Shown: positions 1-21,100 of the stretch, one piece after another
Layout: every line of letters starts with the position of its first letter
Position numbering within the stretch: the stretch's first letter is position 1
From: Archegozetes longisetosus
Lineage: Eukaryota; Arthropoda; Arachnida; Sarcoptiformes; Trhypochthoniidae
Assembly: GCA_018873245.2 (NCBI GenBank)
Contig: JAEMBT020000001.1
Location: 18,540,220-18,604,219, forward strand
Length of the DNA stretch: 64,000 nt
Reading direction: 5' to 3'
Program-made: the position numbers and the translations under genes
The notes under the pieces: generated by a model
The model's input: only the letters and a program-made list of their open reading frames with translations
Database searches by the model: none
What the model was told of the DNA's origin: nothing

Positions 1-1250
1 AGTTTTATTTCTTAAATATTCTACCTCTATACCTTACCTTTTATTCTATTATTCATTTGAAGATTGCTTTTTGACAAAAAATTCGCTTTTGTTTATTTGT
101 AACAAACTTATTAAACTCATTTTATCAGAATTGATATTGTATTGATATAAACAAGTAAATTATATCTTAGTTTGGTAAAGAGACAATTAGTTAAAGTATA
201 GACGCTTGTTCTGTATGTAGCACATTCAGTTAGGCAAATGTTTTTAAATATTTCTATCTTTTGTTTCTAATCGATAGTGCCAATGTTATCTTACTATTAT
301 GTCATTCAGCTCAATGTTCAAATTCAAACATTTGTCTTGAAGGACAAATTGAAAAATGAAAAAAAAATAAAATATAAAATTACAAACATATAACAATTAA
401 AAAAAGAATCTATAACAGCAATAAACTATTGATAGTAATAGAAGGGCATATAACTAAAAAATATTTCCTAATAGAATGTTATGCACCAAAAAGGATGAGC
501 ATGGGTGAGTATGAGTTTATCATATAGAGAGTCTCAACAGGATTTATCAGGTTATACTCTAACTCTCTATAATCAACTATTCGCTCAACCAATTTTACAG
601 TTTTTAGTTTTGTATATCCTACTCTACTACTCACTTATTATTTCTACTAAGTTCTACATTTTCATTCGTCATTACGTTCATCATATTGATTATAACTGAT
701 TTGATATTATTTGTATTGTTTATATTCCATTGTGAACAGTTTATAATTCCAAATAAGACCATCATCAAATAGTTATTGAGTTAATTTGTAGAGAGAAGCA
801 ACGTATAAAAAATGATATCAAATAGTTATGTTTATAATTGATAACTGAGATGTGGTTCTCTATATCAACTTACCCGTCTAATACATTAAGTCCAATGATT
901 GAAGTGCTTCATGTCTCTCCTTCTCTACAAGTTCCCCAATATTTTCAGTCTAAACGTTGTCATTTACCTCGTTGTCCCTGTCGAGGCCAGCATTTCCTTC
1001 TTTCTGGTGCTTTTTATTTATCTGATACCTCCTTCTTTTCGAGTCATCTTCTTCATGATCATTGTGATTATTATGATGATGCTTCTTCTAGTGTTAATCA
1101 ATCTACTCTTAGTTTGGTATTTCATTTTATATTTTTCTTATTAATAATATTAAGTTTAGTAATATAATCAATTTTTATACATTATACTTAATACTTAATA
1201 ATTGAACTTACGATTAATGACTGTTAGCTAAATCCAAGTAGACATTGATG

Positions 1251-1346
1251 AAAAGAAGAATAGTTGAGCTGTTCAAAAGAAGAATAGTTAAACTGTTCAA
1301 AAGAAGAATAGTTAAACTGTTCAAAAGAATAGTTAAACTGTTCAAA
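1251..1346. repeat. 24-nt minisatellite
   Basis: About four copies of a 24-nt unit built on AAGAAGAATAGTTAAACTG followed by TTC. One unit is shortened by internal loss of a few bases. No coding role is visible. Confidence 0.8.
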
Positions 1347-1928
1347 TTAGAACATATCTTCTATGATTACTGACAACCATCAAAAATAAAAATAATAGAT
1401 TAGCTAGATTATGAGAACGTTCCTACTACTATTGTCTCTTAGTCTATGATTAAATAGAAGTTGATTTCTCTATTATGTTTGACTATTTAATCCATTTTTA
1501 ATCTTTCCTCAATGCATAATCTTAATTAGAAGTATATTAGCTTAGTTTCTAAATCATTATCTTCTATATTATCCTTATTGATTTTATGCAACTTATCCAT
1601 TAATTTCATATGACTACACTTCAACTTGACATTGATTACCTTATCTCTTCGAATGACTTTCCAATGGAAATATTTCTTATGAATTTCTGTTATTATTCAT
1701 GTGAAATAGAAGCAAATATTTCCAAGTTTAATTAAGTGTATATGTAGATATCGATTAGAATGTCATATACATTAATCTAAAATATCAACTTTAACTTTCT
1801 CCCCATCTCTACTACTTTTTAGGTAACTTAATACCTCTACTTTTATCACTTATTTATCTACTCTTTCTCTTTGTTTACTTATCTTTCTTTATTTCTTTTA
1901 TCACTTTCTCTTCTCTTCTTGACCACTA

Positions 1929-2011
1929 AACTATCGGTCCTACAGAATGACCATCGGTCTCTATAGAATAACTATCGGTCTCTACAGAACAACTATCGGT
2001 CTCTACAGAAC
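1929..2011. repeat. 21-nt minisatellite
   Basis: About four copies of a 21-nt unit (core ACTATCGGTCTCTACAGAAC). The period is a multiple of three, so the minus strand stays open and reads as a Ser-Val-Glu-Thr-Asp repeat. I take that frame as fortuitous. Confidence 0.8.
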
Positions 2012-3031
2012 AGTTAGAAACGAAATTTCTAAGAAAAAACAGATTAATTTCTAACATAATAAAGTTTATTAGAATTATTGATTTGATAATTATTAGAAAT
2101 AGGCATAACATAGAATCGATGCGCAAGTGTAGTAATAATAAGGCCATTGCCAACACCATTGAACGAACTACTACTAGTCTAAATTCTCTTGTCCTTATTA
2201 TACTACCAACCATCTACTCTTTTAACTTATCTCTTTCAGTTACCACTCTCTTTATATTTGTTTGTGTTACCTTTTGTAAAAAGGGATATATTTTTGTATT
2301 TGCCTCTATTCTAGTTTAACTTTTTCTATAATATATTGCTTGTGTTCAACTTATAGTGTCGATGTGTTAAATTTGATATTGTTAATCATTTAGTTATGAC
2401 GGCTATATCTAACGTTACTTTTGCTAAACCCCCAAACTTTCCATTCATATTGGATGATACTGTGAGAATGACTTTCTATATAATGTTTGATTTTTTACTT
2501 CTTTTCGTTTTAGCTTTGTTATCAACTTTCGTATCTATCTACCTAACTTTATATTAAGTTTGTCAGTTTTTTACTTTTAGTTCATTCATACAGTTCTTAA
2601 GTTTTTTTAAGTTACTTAGGTTTCCTTAGATTCTTTTAATTGTTTAAATTGTTTAAATTGTGTTATTGTAATATTTACTAAAAAATCAATTTCCACTAAA
2701 AACTTATAATAATAGTAAAGAAAAGAAAAGAAAAAATAAAAAGATTTATATAAAAGAGATGAGACGTAATAAATAGTTGAATACAACTGAAATACATAGC
2801 TATACAGCTAAATTTGAATAAAAGTATTACAAGTAAAGCAATTAACCTTTATTCCATACCGGTATTCACCATATAAAACACCAAATGTTATCCTAATTCC
2901 CTAAAAACTCATTTAAATCATTCATAACATATAACTGAGAAAAGAGAAGTCAATAAGAAGTCAATAAGAAGTTAATAAGAAATAATCTAAAAAGAGATGA
3001 TTTGTTGTAATACATATAGAGTTCGAATAGT

Positions 3032-11476
<8,445 letters not shown>

Positions 11477-11957
11477 TATTTACATACTATTAGATGTTTT
11501 TTATAAGTCAGTATCCGTTTCAATGATACATACATTATACCGATTAAACGCCACAACAGTTATATTAATAACTGTTTGTACATTTGATAATTGTTTCAAT
11601 TTATCGTTCGTTTTTTACTTCAATATATTCATATACATTGATGTTAACGATTGATGTTTTGTTATCAGTTATGCACCTTATCTTTATGGTTAACACTCTT
11701 TTCAATCAATATTTCATGTAAATAAACTTAGTTATTCATTTCATCTTCTTTTTATTTTATTTTATTTTATTACATCTTTACTTCACTCTTGTTTACCAAT
11801 TCATCTATCGTTTTATGAGACTGACTATCAGGTAATGCTTTCTATCGTCCGATATGCAGATTACTCTTCGTTCAATAGGAATTCAGTTTTGCTTTTTGTC
11901 TATAAAATCATTGCTAAAATAGCTGAATGTGTTGAGTTTGTGAAGTTGTTTTACATA

Positions 11958-12492
11958 TACAGTCTGTCCTAAAGTTGACGCCTCATCAATTTTTAAATTA
12001 AGATCAAAACTTTTATTTAAAATTATAATTTTAATACGTCACAATTCCTCAAAGTATACAGGGTATAGATGACTACCAGTTCGTTAAAACACCCACTTGT
12101 TTACAAAATATCGTTGAGTTTATAAATATCACCACACGGAAAGTAGTATCGAATGGCCCCCTACTCTTCAGGCATCACGCAGCTTCATTACTTTCCTTCG
12201 GAATATCTCAAGAATAGGGTCTTCAGTACTGCTTCAGACACCATTGATCAACTCAAATTGGTCATAGAGAGAAGTCGAGAAGATCAGAAGCAAATTTGGA
12301 CTAAAGATTATTGACAATCTTCAAGAGACTTTTTTTAAATTTTCCATTTAGTAGTCACTGACGGAAACACTTTGAGAATTTAATTGATTAATCTGTATTA
12401 TTTACTACTTGTTTTAAAAGTTTTGTTGATATCCTTTCCATTTTAAGTTTATTTAAAAAATAAATGATGTGTCAATTTTGGGACACATTGTA
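11958..12492 (+). mobile_element. Fossil Tc1/mariner-like element
   Basis: A 531-bp internal-deletion derivative (11960-12490) flanked by TA on both sides (11958-11959 and 12491-12492), the target duplication of the IS630-Tc1-mariner superfamily. The left end begins CAGTCTGTCCTAAAGTTGAC. The right end, read on the minus strand, begins CAATGTGTCCCAAAATTGAC. The similarity continues to about 40 bp, giving imperfect terminal inverted repeats. The interior carries a remnant of the transposase C-terminus in plus orientation at 12153-12314. The element is intergenic and certainly non-autonomous now. The subfamily is not determined. Confidence 0.8.
12153..12314 (+). pseudogene. Transposase C-terminal remnant
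   Basis: An open stretch of about 53 codons inside the mariner-like element. It contains a degraded version of the D-x-N-P-x-D-x-x-W region, then a well preserved YLKNRVFSTASDTIDQLK segment, which resembles the 'LKxRVF...TIxxLK' region after the last catalytic acidic residue in Tc1/mariner DDE transposases. The catalytic triad and the N-terminal DNA-binding domain are absent. It ends at a TGA. I regard it as a dead fragment; the match rests on memory of the family. Confidence 0.7.
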
Positions 12493-12930
12493 TCTACGTT
12501 ATTGACGAACTAAAGCTCTTTAAATGATAATTTTCTGTTTGAACAACAAATATATTTTGGATATTGTGCCAAACAATAACAGTCAATACCAGTACTTATC
12601 GGTCTTAAGATTGAAATCAAAACTATTGAACCCATATACTCCATCTCAAAGTCCAAGTCCGTAACTTCAACTCAAATTCTAATTCTTATGAAATTATGTT
12701 CGATATGCAATTAAATCATAAAATAATTAAATTCTAATTTACATTAACTTTATTTATAGCACTTTCAGAATACTATCATTAATAATTACCGACATTTGCT
12801 TAAAACAACTATTCACTAATGAATAGGAAAACAAACTCAGTAATTAAACCGAAAAAGATAATCAAATTCTAAATTAATTTCTATTTGAGTAATGAACATA
12901 ATAACAGAAATCAAAAGAGAAGTCTCTCAA

Positions 12931-13405
12931 CTACTTGTCATCTTTATGCGCCTCCTTCTGCAGCTTTTGTAATCTTTTAATCTCTTCCTCGTGTTGTTTA
13001 ATCAACTCATCCAATCTGTCCTGCTCTCCAATCAAACCCTTCCTCATCTTCTCCAACTGGTCCTTTTGCTTCTTTCTGAAGTATTCTTCTTCACGAGCGG
13101 CCTCTAGTTTGCCGAAAGAGCCGCCGGCCTCGCGAATAGCACCACCAGCTCCGCCACCCTTTCAAACATCACACATATTCAGTTTTAGTTCTATACCTAA
13201 TCAATCATACCTTTCCTGAACCACTTCCCCACTCACTTGTCATTCTTCGAGGTATTGACCTTTAAATACAGTTTGCATTCAGATTTTGTTTATTTGTCTG
13301 ATATTTATTTCAAAATTTTATTTCAAATTTATTAAATGCTTACGAAATGCAAATGGCTTGCAATCTGTTAATACTTCTCACACTTGTATTTATTAATGAT
13401 GCCAT
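12931..13405 (-). CDS. ATP5IF1: ATP synthase inhibitory factor 1 (IF1), mitochondrial
   Basis: Small matrix protein that binds the F1 part of ATP synthase and blocks ATP hydrolysis when the proton gradient collapses. Three exons on the minus strand, 13405-13344, 13259-13211 and 13158-12931, join in phase to 112 aa plus a TAG stop. Exon 1 encodes a typical mitochondrial presequence, with Arg, Ser and hydrophobic residues and no acids. Exon 2 adds SIPRRM and a Gly/Ser-rich linker (SEWGSGSGK). Exon 3 begins with the family hallmark GGGAGGAIREAGGSFGKLEA, followed by AAREEEYFRKKQKDQL and a Lys/Glu-rich coiled coil to the C-terminus. Introns are 84 and 52 nt. It is divergent from the ORP1 gene, with 562 bp between start codons, so they may share a promoter region. 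Exon 1 rests on a GTAAGC donor and the phase match. Confidence 0.92.
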
Positions 13406-13967
13406 CGATTGATTACTATTTTTAAAGATTATATCAGTTTTTATGAATTATCGAATCAATCACTATATCACGACTAACGTGCAATTCGTCGGTGTTTAGT
13501 TTTTACTAAACAACAACGCTTTCTATTGCCTTATTTTTCTGTTCGTTTCTCACTTTACTAACTAATCTATTTTGTCTACAATCTTTTTATAGAGTTTGTT
13601 CCTACTCAAGGTTAGAGGCGGTTGTTCTCTTTTCTTTACACAAATTACGTCTTATGCTTTTGTTGGTATTATACCTGTTTTTAGATATTTCACTCGTTTA
13701 TGTGTTGTGAGTTAACAGAAAACAGAAAATTTCGAGACGTTTTATGTGTATATTAACAGAATAGTCAACAAAAGTGTGATAAGTTTTAACCTAAAAATAA
13801 ACAGAAGAAAACTTGAAAGCTAATTGAACGTCTAATTTGATAGTTATGCAAATTAAGTTGATTTACAATTAACTTATGTTTCAATTATGCCAAATACATT
13901 TATTTAATTCATTTTTTCATTTCGTTTTTTCAATCTATTAAATCTATTTTTGATTTATTGAGTAGAA
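13406..13967. promoter_or_regulatory. Divergent IF1/ORP1 intergenic region
   Basis: 562 bp between the start codons of IF1 (minus) and ORP1 (plus). It must hold both 5' UTRs and probably both promoters. I see no clear TATA box or other conserved motif. Confidence 0.45.
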
Positions 13968-16900
13968 ATGATGTCAGAATCAGATATTTTCATATCTAGT
14001 GATAAAAATAATGTAAACAATAAATCAATACTCGAAGTCACCGATGAAGACATTGACGAACAAATGGCTAAAGATAACAATAATTTCTCCAATCAATCTA
14101 TCGATGGCTTCGACTTTGATACTCCTGAAGAATTCCTTTTGTATCACTCGAGAACTGGTAATTTAAAAGTTGTCGAAAAGTTGTTGTTACTCATGGAGAA
14201 GAAGGAGATTGAACTCGATGTCAACTGTAAAGGTACACAATAATTGGCTAATTTTTGAACTTAACTAAGTTATGGCTTAACTAACTAATTGATTGATTGG
14301 TAGGCAAACAGAAGAGTAACTATGGCTGGACTCCTTTACATTTGGCCTCTTATTTCGGACATTCAAAAGTTGTACTCGAATTGATCAAAGTATGCTATAT
14401 TTAAGACGTTTAGCTTATCTTTTTTCTCATTCACTTTAAAATTTGGTTTTGATTTGTTTATGTTTTGGTTTTTTTGCTATAAAAAGATTTTCACATAACT
14501 GTAATTAGGTTTCCTGTGCTTTCAATGTCTCACTAATTAAATAATCATTTAAAAGTCAAGCAACTTTTCCTTACCTTCAATAGCTTATCAATCAGTCTAT
14601 ATATCTAAATAAATAAAGTCGTTAAGACTGAGTCGACTTGCTCTTTTCCTTACTGTCAAATATAATTTTATGGCTTCAACATTAGCTTAATTAGTTTAAT
14701 GATTTAGCGTTTATTTCGATTTCTAGCATAACGCAGATGTCAATGTACTGAATGAGAGTGGCGATACGCCTCTCCATAAGGCGGCCTATACTGGAAGAGA
14801 TGATTTGGTTGTGCTCTTAGTTGCTAACAATGCTGATGTTTTCATCATTAATGGTGACGGATTGACCCCGAGAGAGTTAGCTAGAAAAGAATCTGTTAAA
14901 CGAATACTTTTAGCAGCTGAAGAAGCAGATCTGAAGAAGAGAGAGGAGAAGTTCTTAAGTGCTGCTCGAAATGGAGATATTGATACCATGAAAACTTTGC
15001 TCGCAGACACCTCTTATCCTATGAATATTAACTGTCAGGACGAGTCTGGCAATAGTGCTCTTCATTGCGCTGCCTATCGTGGTCAGAAAGAAGTGGCAGT
15101 ATTTTTGCTCAAGAATGGTATTGATGTTAGTCTGAAGAACAACAGGGGGCAGATTGCAGCAACACTTGCGCCTAATATACAAATGAAACAATTGTTGCAT
15201 GAAGTCCAACCCTTAAGTGTACAAATTGCTAGTTTGAAAAGTAAAACTGTTGCTCGTTTTGAAGGACCGCTTCTGAAAAAGGGGCGATTTTTGGGTTGGA
15301 GAATTATTTGGTCTGTGTTAGAACGCGGGGTATTTTCATTCTTCGCCAATCGCGCAGATGCCGCCACGGGGGCAAAGCGCAAAGGATTCAAATATCTTGA
15401 AAGTGCAATTGTTGAAATAAGTGACAAAGATGACACAAGTTTTGTAATTTATTTCAGTGACAGATCACGTGCTTTACTATCGCTTCCAAAAGAAAACTCG
15501 ACGGCAGTGGATCGACAGAAATGGATAAATGCAATTAATGATCATATATATTATGGGACGAACTTTATTAAGCAGGGAATGCGATTCGATGACTCTGATG
15601 AGGATGAGTTGACAGATTTAATGCCAATCGGGTCAATGCAAGCTATGATACAGACGGCACACGCACATCAAGCCATACTTGAAAAACACATCAAAGCTCT
15701 CCTACAATTGATTGACGACATTAGTTGTGCTGAAAAACACTTAAACTCTTCACTTCCTAATACCTCCGCTGATAACAGCAAGTTAGACTCTGGTGCTAAT
15801 TCTCTCTTTAATTCGTCCAGTGGTGTTGTTGAGTCCTCGCTTCCATCCTTGAAGTTTCATTTGAATCTAATACTTGAGTCCTCGAATAACGCAAACTCTG
15901 CATTATCTCACTGCATGGCTGTGTTGACACATCAGGACGATGTAAGTTTGCAACTATTTATATAAGTCTACCTTAACTTTGAAATAACTTAAAAACTATT
16001 TGTGAACTCTATCTCTGCTGTACATAAGTCTACCTTAACTTTGAAATAACTTAAAAACTATTTGTGATCTCTATCTTTGCTGTATTTATAGGTACGCCAA
16101 ATATTACTCAAACAAGAACAAGAAAAAGTGCGTGTACTCGAAGACGCACTTCATGTTTTGGCGAGAGAACATCACGACTTAGAGAAATCATTGGTTAATT
16201 CTGTGTCTTACTATCATTCGCCTCCTCGATCGCAGTCCATCTGCATGTCCGATACTGATGTTGATGAATATTTTGATGCGTTTGATGACGCAGAAGATAG
16301 CAAGTCAGATGATAAAACTCTGACAGCCAGCAGTGATAATGAATTGAACTCAACAACAATGCAAACGGTTACTGGAGATTATATGACACCACAGTCTTCG
16401 ATAGATAACTTGTGCGGGCAAACCATGACCAGTGATGATCCTGAGTGGTGTTACAGGTAGGATAACAGTTCTTATTGTAATTAATATCTAGTCTTTGCTT
16501 AGATCTCTGTTTCTCAATTGATTGTGTGAAATGCAAACGGTTTTTGTTTATATAAAGCAGAATCTTTTTGTTAATCTTTTTTAACAGATGCACCCAATTG
16601 TTGAATTATGTGTATGATTGTATAAATTATTTTTGGTCTTATCTGCCAATTCTGCTTATGCTATATTTAACCTTAGAATTTCAATGTCATATCTTATTAT
16701 ACGAGTTATAGTTGAAGTATACGAGACGAAGTATACTTCTTATTTTAATCTAACGTCTACTTAACCAAATTTGATTTATCCCATATTTCTTAATATTGTT
16801 TTTGTAATTATTTGTACATTTTATACAGTATTATATAGTTATTGATTTTTTAATATAAAGATTATAAAAATTTTTAGTAACTGTGAATTAACATTGCGCA

Positions 16901-18120
16901 TTATATCAATATTTATTTTAGATATTCACTGTTTTATACTGTATTTTTACATTTATATTGCTATATAAAATGCTTAATCACTAGATGAGAATTTTACTTC
17001 TTAGTAACTTTTTATTAGATATTCTATTCAATTCACTGCTAACGTACATTATTAAGTCATTCTTCATAGTGTTAGAATATATTTGAATAGCGTTATGCTC
17101 AACGTTTACACTTAGTATCAGTTATAGTCAAGGATAATGACTGATTCACATTTCGATAGTATTGTTTCTATAGTAGTTGATTGTTTTAATTATTGTCATA
17201 CCTGTGAATGCTATTCGTTAATTAGCTACCATACTATTTATAGTTCTATTTTCATTATCACATGCTTCAGGTTTTTGTCTTTTATTATTTGCTTTTTAAT
17301 GATTTAATTGAAATAATTGACAAAAAGGATTCAACAAATATCCGGTAGAACTTTGAAATCGGAAATGCTTAATACATTGGTGTGATAATTGATTTGTTCC
17401 AGTCTCTTGATGTAATAAAACGTCTTATCTAATATATAATTGATATCTTATAATTTGCTGAATTACAGTACAAACTTTAGTTGTCGATCAGTTGGCATTT
17501 TAGTACATTGCCAGTACATCTTATAATTGATAAGCTTATCATATTGTGGACAAATTAATGTTAATTTTCTAACTGATAAATCTCATGTTGACTCATTCTA
17601 ATTAGATATTAAGCACGTCACACGTATAGCTAGGATTAATATTAATTAAGATTTTCTATTTTGTAAGCCGTTCTTATATAAGCAAGATAATAGATCAGGT
17701 AGATTATAAATGGATCAAATACTTATGGTTTATGTGATTTTTGCTTTACTCAAACCTTTACTTTAAACAATTATATTTTATGTTTATGCTTAAGCACATT
17801 CTAACACCTAATCATAACCTTTTCTCTACAACTAATTTGCAATCATTTCCAATAAAATATGTTTATTTGATCAATTTTCAAATCCAAATGCAATCATTCC
17901 ATAGGTTAGAGATATACTCGATTTTCTCTTTACCTGTTATAATCATCAGATATGCAATACACAGATAATTAATAATACTTAAGTCATCCAAAACTGTTAG
18001 GTTTCCTACGAATTAAACTCTCTAAACAGTCTATCTTTAAATTAGTTCAAGTATAACGTTAGGTAGAATTATTTATTTTATATTAACACTATTGTATAGA
18101 GTCTATATAGATTTTCTCTC

Positions 18121-18197
<77 letters not shown>

Positions 18198-21100
18198 GTC
18201 TCTCTCTCACAACTATCATGTCATTTTTAACCAGTCAATCAAATTCAATGATAGACAGACTTTAATATCCGAAAGACTTGACTTTCAGAAATTGAATCTA
18301 TATATTTATCTTATAAACTTAGATACAAAATGTGATTGCAATACTGAAGAAGTGATAGAAACGAACATAAAATGATTTAAAATTTGAAAACTCAGATTGA
18401 AAGAAACAATTGTTTGTTTTATATTTAATAGAAATAGACTGAACAACATGAATTATAGTCAGTAATTATGAGCATCCATTCAAATCTTAATTGAATTACT
18501 TACTTCTGAATAGAGTCCTTGACATTTGTTTATTTTGGTTAACTAGATTGAAATCAATTTTATCGGTTGTATTGAATATGTTTTACCCTTGAGTTAAGAA
18601 TAAGACTATTTATACTGGCTAAAGACTTAATAATTCTATCTCTAAGCATACATCCATATAAATAAGTCTTCTTAGAATCATCTTTTACTTTTCCCTAAAC
18701 TCTTACTCTTCTCTCTGTAACTTTTTTAGAAATTTATGTCAAATACTATTTAAAGTTACTTTTGTGCGTGTTATGAATATGAAAAGTTGTTATAAATCAT
18801 TATTACTATTACTATTGAAACATCTCTTCAACTAAATAGACAAAACTATTGTAAAACTTATTTATAGGCAATAGAAATTACAAATCTTGGCCTCGAATTC
18901 AAAAATAGTAGTCTAGTAGTCAGTCATCCCAAATCAAATCTTGTATTAATAGCCTAAAGAAAATTTGTTGTAAAAATTAGATCAACACTTAATCCCATGT
19001 TTAGAATCATATTTAAGTTGAAAACCGGATTTAACTCTCGTCACAGTTAGTCAAACGAAAATTGTTTGTATGTCATGCAATGATCATCCCTTAGTAGCAA
19101 AGTTTAGTTTTGTCATACAAAAACTACGTCCACTTAGTGTCGTGAACAGTGTTGGGGTTAGTCACCATCAGTAATATTAGTGATAAACTGTATTAAGAAG
19201 TGTTTAAGGGGTTTAAGTTAAAGTTGAACAGTGATTTGTGGTAGTGTTTTCGTATATGATAAACTGTTATAATATGATATGATATGAGTTGAGTTCAATT
19301 GAGTTGACATACATTTCTCTTATGATCGATAAGTGAAACGATTTCTATTTTCAAATCTAAATTACTAAATGTTATAACACTACTCATTCAATCATCCATT
19401 TATTATGTTCTGTTTTAATATTGTTTCTTAAACTCGTATCTATTCTCTTGATTTATTTCTTTACATTTTATTACCATTTTTTCGTTTTGTTTTTTGCTTT
19501 TTATTTCTTAACTATTTCTATAAATTTACCAATTTTGTGAACCTGTTTTACACCTAATCTGAAAATTTGAATTTGATATCTATGTCAAACGTGTTGGGAT
19601 TTAATAGTGTTTAATAGTGTTTAATTAATAATAAATATTTAAGTGGACATCAATCTTAAATCAAAGTGAATAAGACATGAAGATTTGTGCGAAATGATTG
19701 TATTGCGTGATGATTAGTGATGAACAATTAATGAAATTATAAAATATTTGATTATCAAGAAGGACAGATATCCTAAAATTAGCGTCAAGTTTGCTTTTAA
19801 TATATGACCATTAGTTTTCTATTATTAGAAACATTTGAACGTTTCGTAACACCAACGAGGCCCACTAACTATTTCTAGATTTCTGGCCTTGTTTTTCCTT
19901 ATTGTTATTTTTAATTATTCGTTATTTTTAATCAAATACATAGTGAAATATTAGAATAAAATAAGAAGTTAGAAAAGCATATAAGTCGATTGCAAATATC
20001 TTTTGGACAAATTGATAAGTGTTGGATTATTGATAATTGATTTAGAGATAATAATAATAGTAATCGTAGCTATTATACGGTTATTTCTTTCCTGGTATGA
20101 TTTATTACGAAATACCAATTTCTGCTAAAAACATTCTCTCCTTTATCTGTGTTTTAGTATTTTCTCCTTTTATGCCAATACTTTTACTGTTTAATACATT
20201 CATGTTTTATAGATATTTTTTGATCAATTTTTCCACTGTTTAATAATTAATGACTTGTTAGAAAGTTTGATCAGTACATCAGCAGATATTAAGTACAGAG
20301 AAGATGTCATATACACCTATATATACATATATCTTAAAAGACTAAAAATACTAAATCACAAGAAGGGCTTCTCATTAGCAAAGAAATTATAATTAAATGC
20401 TTTTATTATTTATCATTCAAATAGACATCTGTCTGACATAACTGATTAATATTTCAGTATGGATTGTCAACTTGTATGAATAAATCTATTGTGTTGAACA
20501 TATTTACTCTCCTAATACTTATCAAAGTGAACGCAAAAATATAAGTTTTCAAAACTGAAATCATTTTTAAATCAAACTATATATCATATCATATATAATA
20601 ATATAAAATGACAACTATTTCATCTCATTCAGACACTAGCAGGTATAACTCATTGACTGTTATATAAACTAATAATAGTGATTGTGAATATATATATATA
20701 ATAATGTTAAATTTAGTAACTTGCAACATTTTTTTATGTGAATATGTCAATTTTCGTTTTACTATTCATTTGATTTATGTTTGCATATTTCGTACTGTCA
20801 ACTCTCGTTATAATGAAATTAACTATATCTGGATTTTAATATATTAGATATGGTGTACAAACCAAATAATTATTTTCAATATATACGTCATACTATGCAG
20901 TCGCGACTATACACTCGTTGATTATAGAGAGAGAGAGAGAGAGAGAGAGAGTTGACTGTATAAAATTTTAAAATAAATTACATTGATGAAACAGTTATTA
21001 GTAAGTTATAACTATTTTCTCACTTAACAGAGTACGTCTTCCATCAACGATGGTTCCACGAGACGAAGTTAGTCTATGGAGTATTTTAAAGCATTGTATT

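Larger units (their letters stand above)
1..3031. other. Intergenic, no gene recognised
   Basis: About 3 kb of AT-rich sequence upstream of the DYRK kinase start codon. The open frames here (for example 505-699, 838-1167, and 1926-2213 on the minus strand) are short, low-complexity and hydrophobic, and resemble no family I know. The stretch holds two minisatellites (1251-1346 and 1929-2011) and probably the kinase promoter and 5' UTR. An in-frame TAG at 3017-3019 precedes the kinase ATG. A non-coding 5' exon could lie here, but I cannot place it. Confidence 0.6.
11477..12930. other. DYRK 3' flank and intergenic region
   Basis: Holds the DYRK 3' UTR with a poly(A) signal at 11721-11726, then the fossil mariner-like element at 11958-12492, then the 3' flank of the minus-strand IF1 gene. 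A minus-strand AATAAA, seen as TTTATT at 12749-12754, is a possible poly(A) signal for IF1. Confidence 0.6.
16457..21030 (+). other. ORP1 intron 4 (4.6 kb)
   Basis: Largest intron in the window, between the FFAT-containing exon and the first ORD exon. AT-rich, with no second gene recognised; short frames such as 17741-17968 look random. It contains a long pyrimidine microsatellite (18114-18208) and a MITE-like element near its 3' end (20793-20960). A short alternative promoter for an ORD-only isoform, as vertebrate ORP1S has, could lie here, but nothing in the sequence proves it. Confidence 0.7.

Noticed and set aside
838-1167. 109-codon plus-strand frame
   Set aside because: Composition is random-looking with a hydrophobic low-complexity end, and there are no neighbouring exons or a known family.
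12935-13219. Plus-strand Ser/Cys-rich open frame
   Set aside because: It is the antisense shadow of the IF1 gene, whose conserved protein reads on the minus strand.
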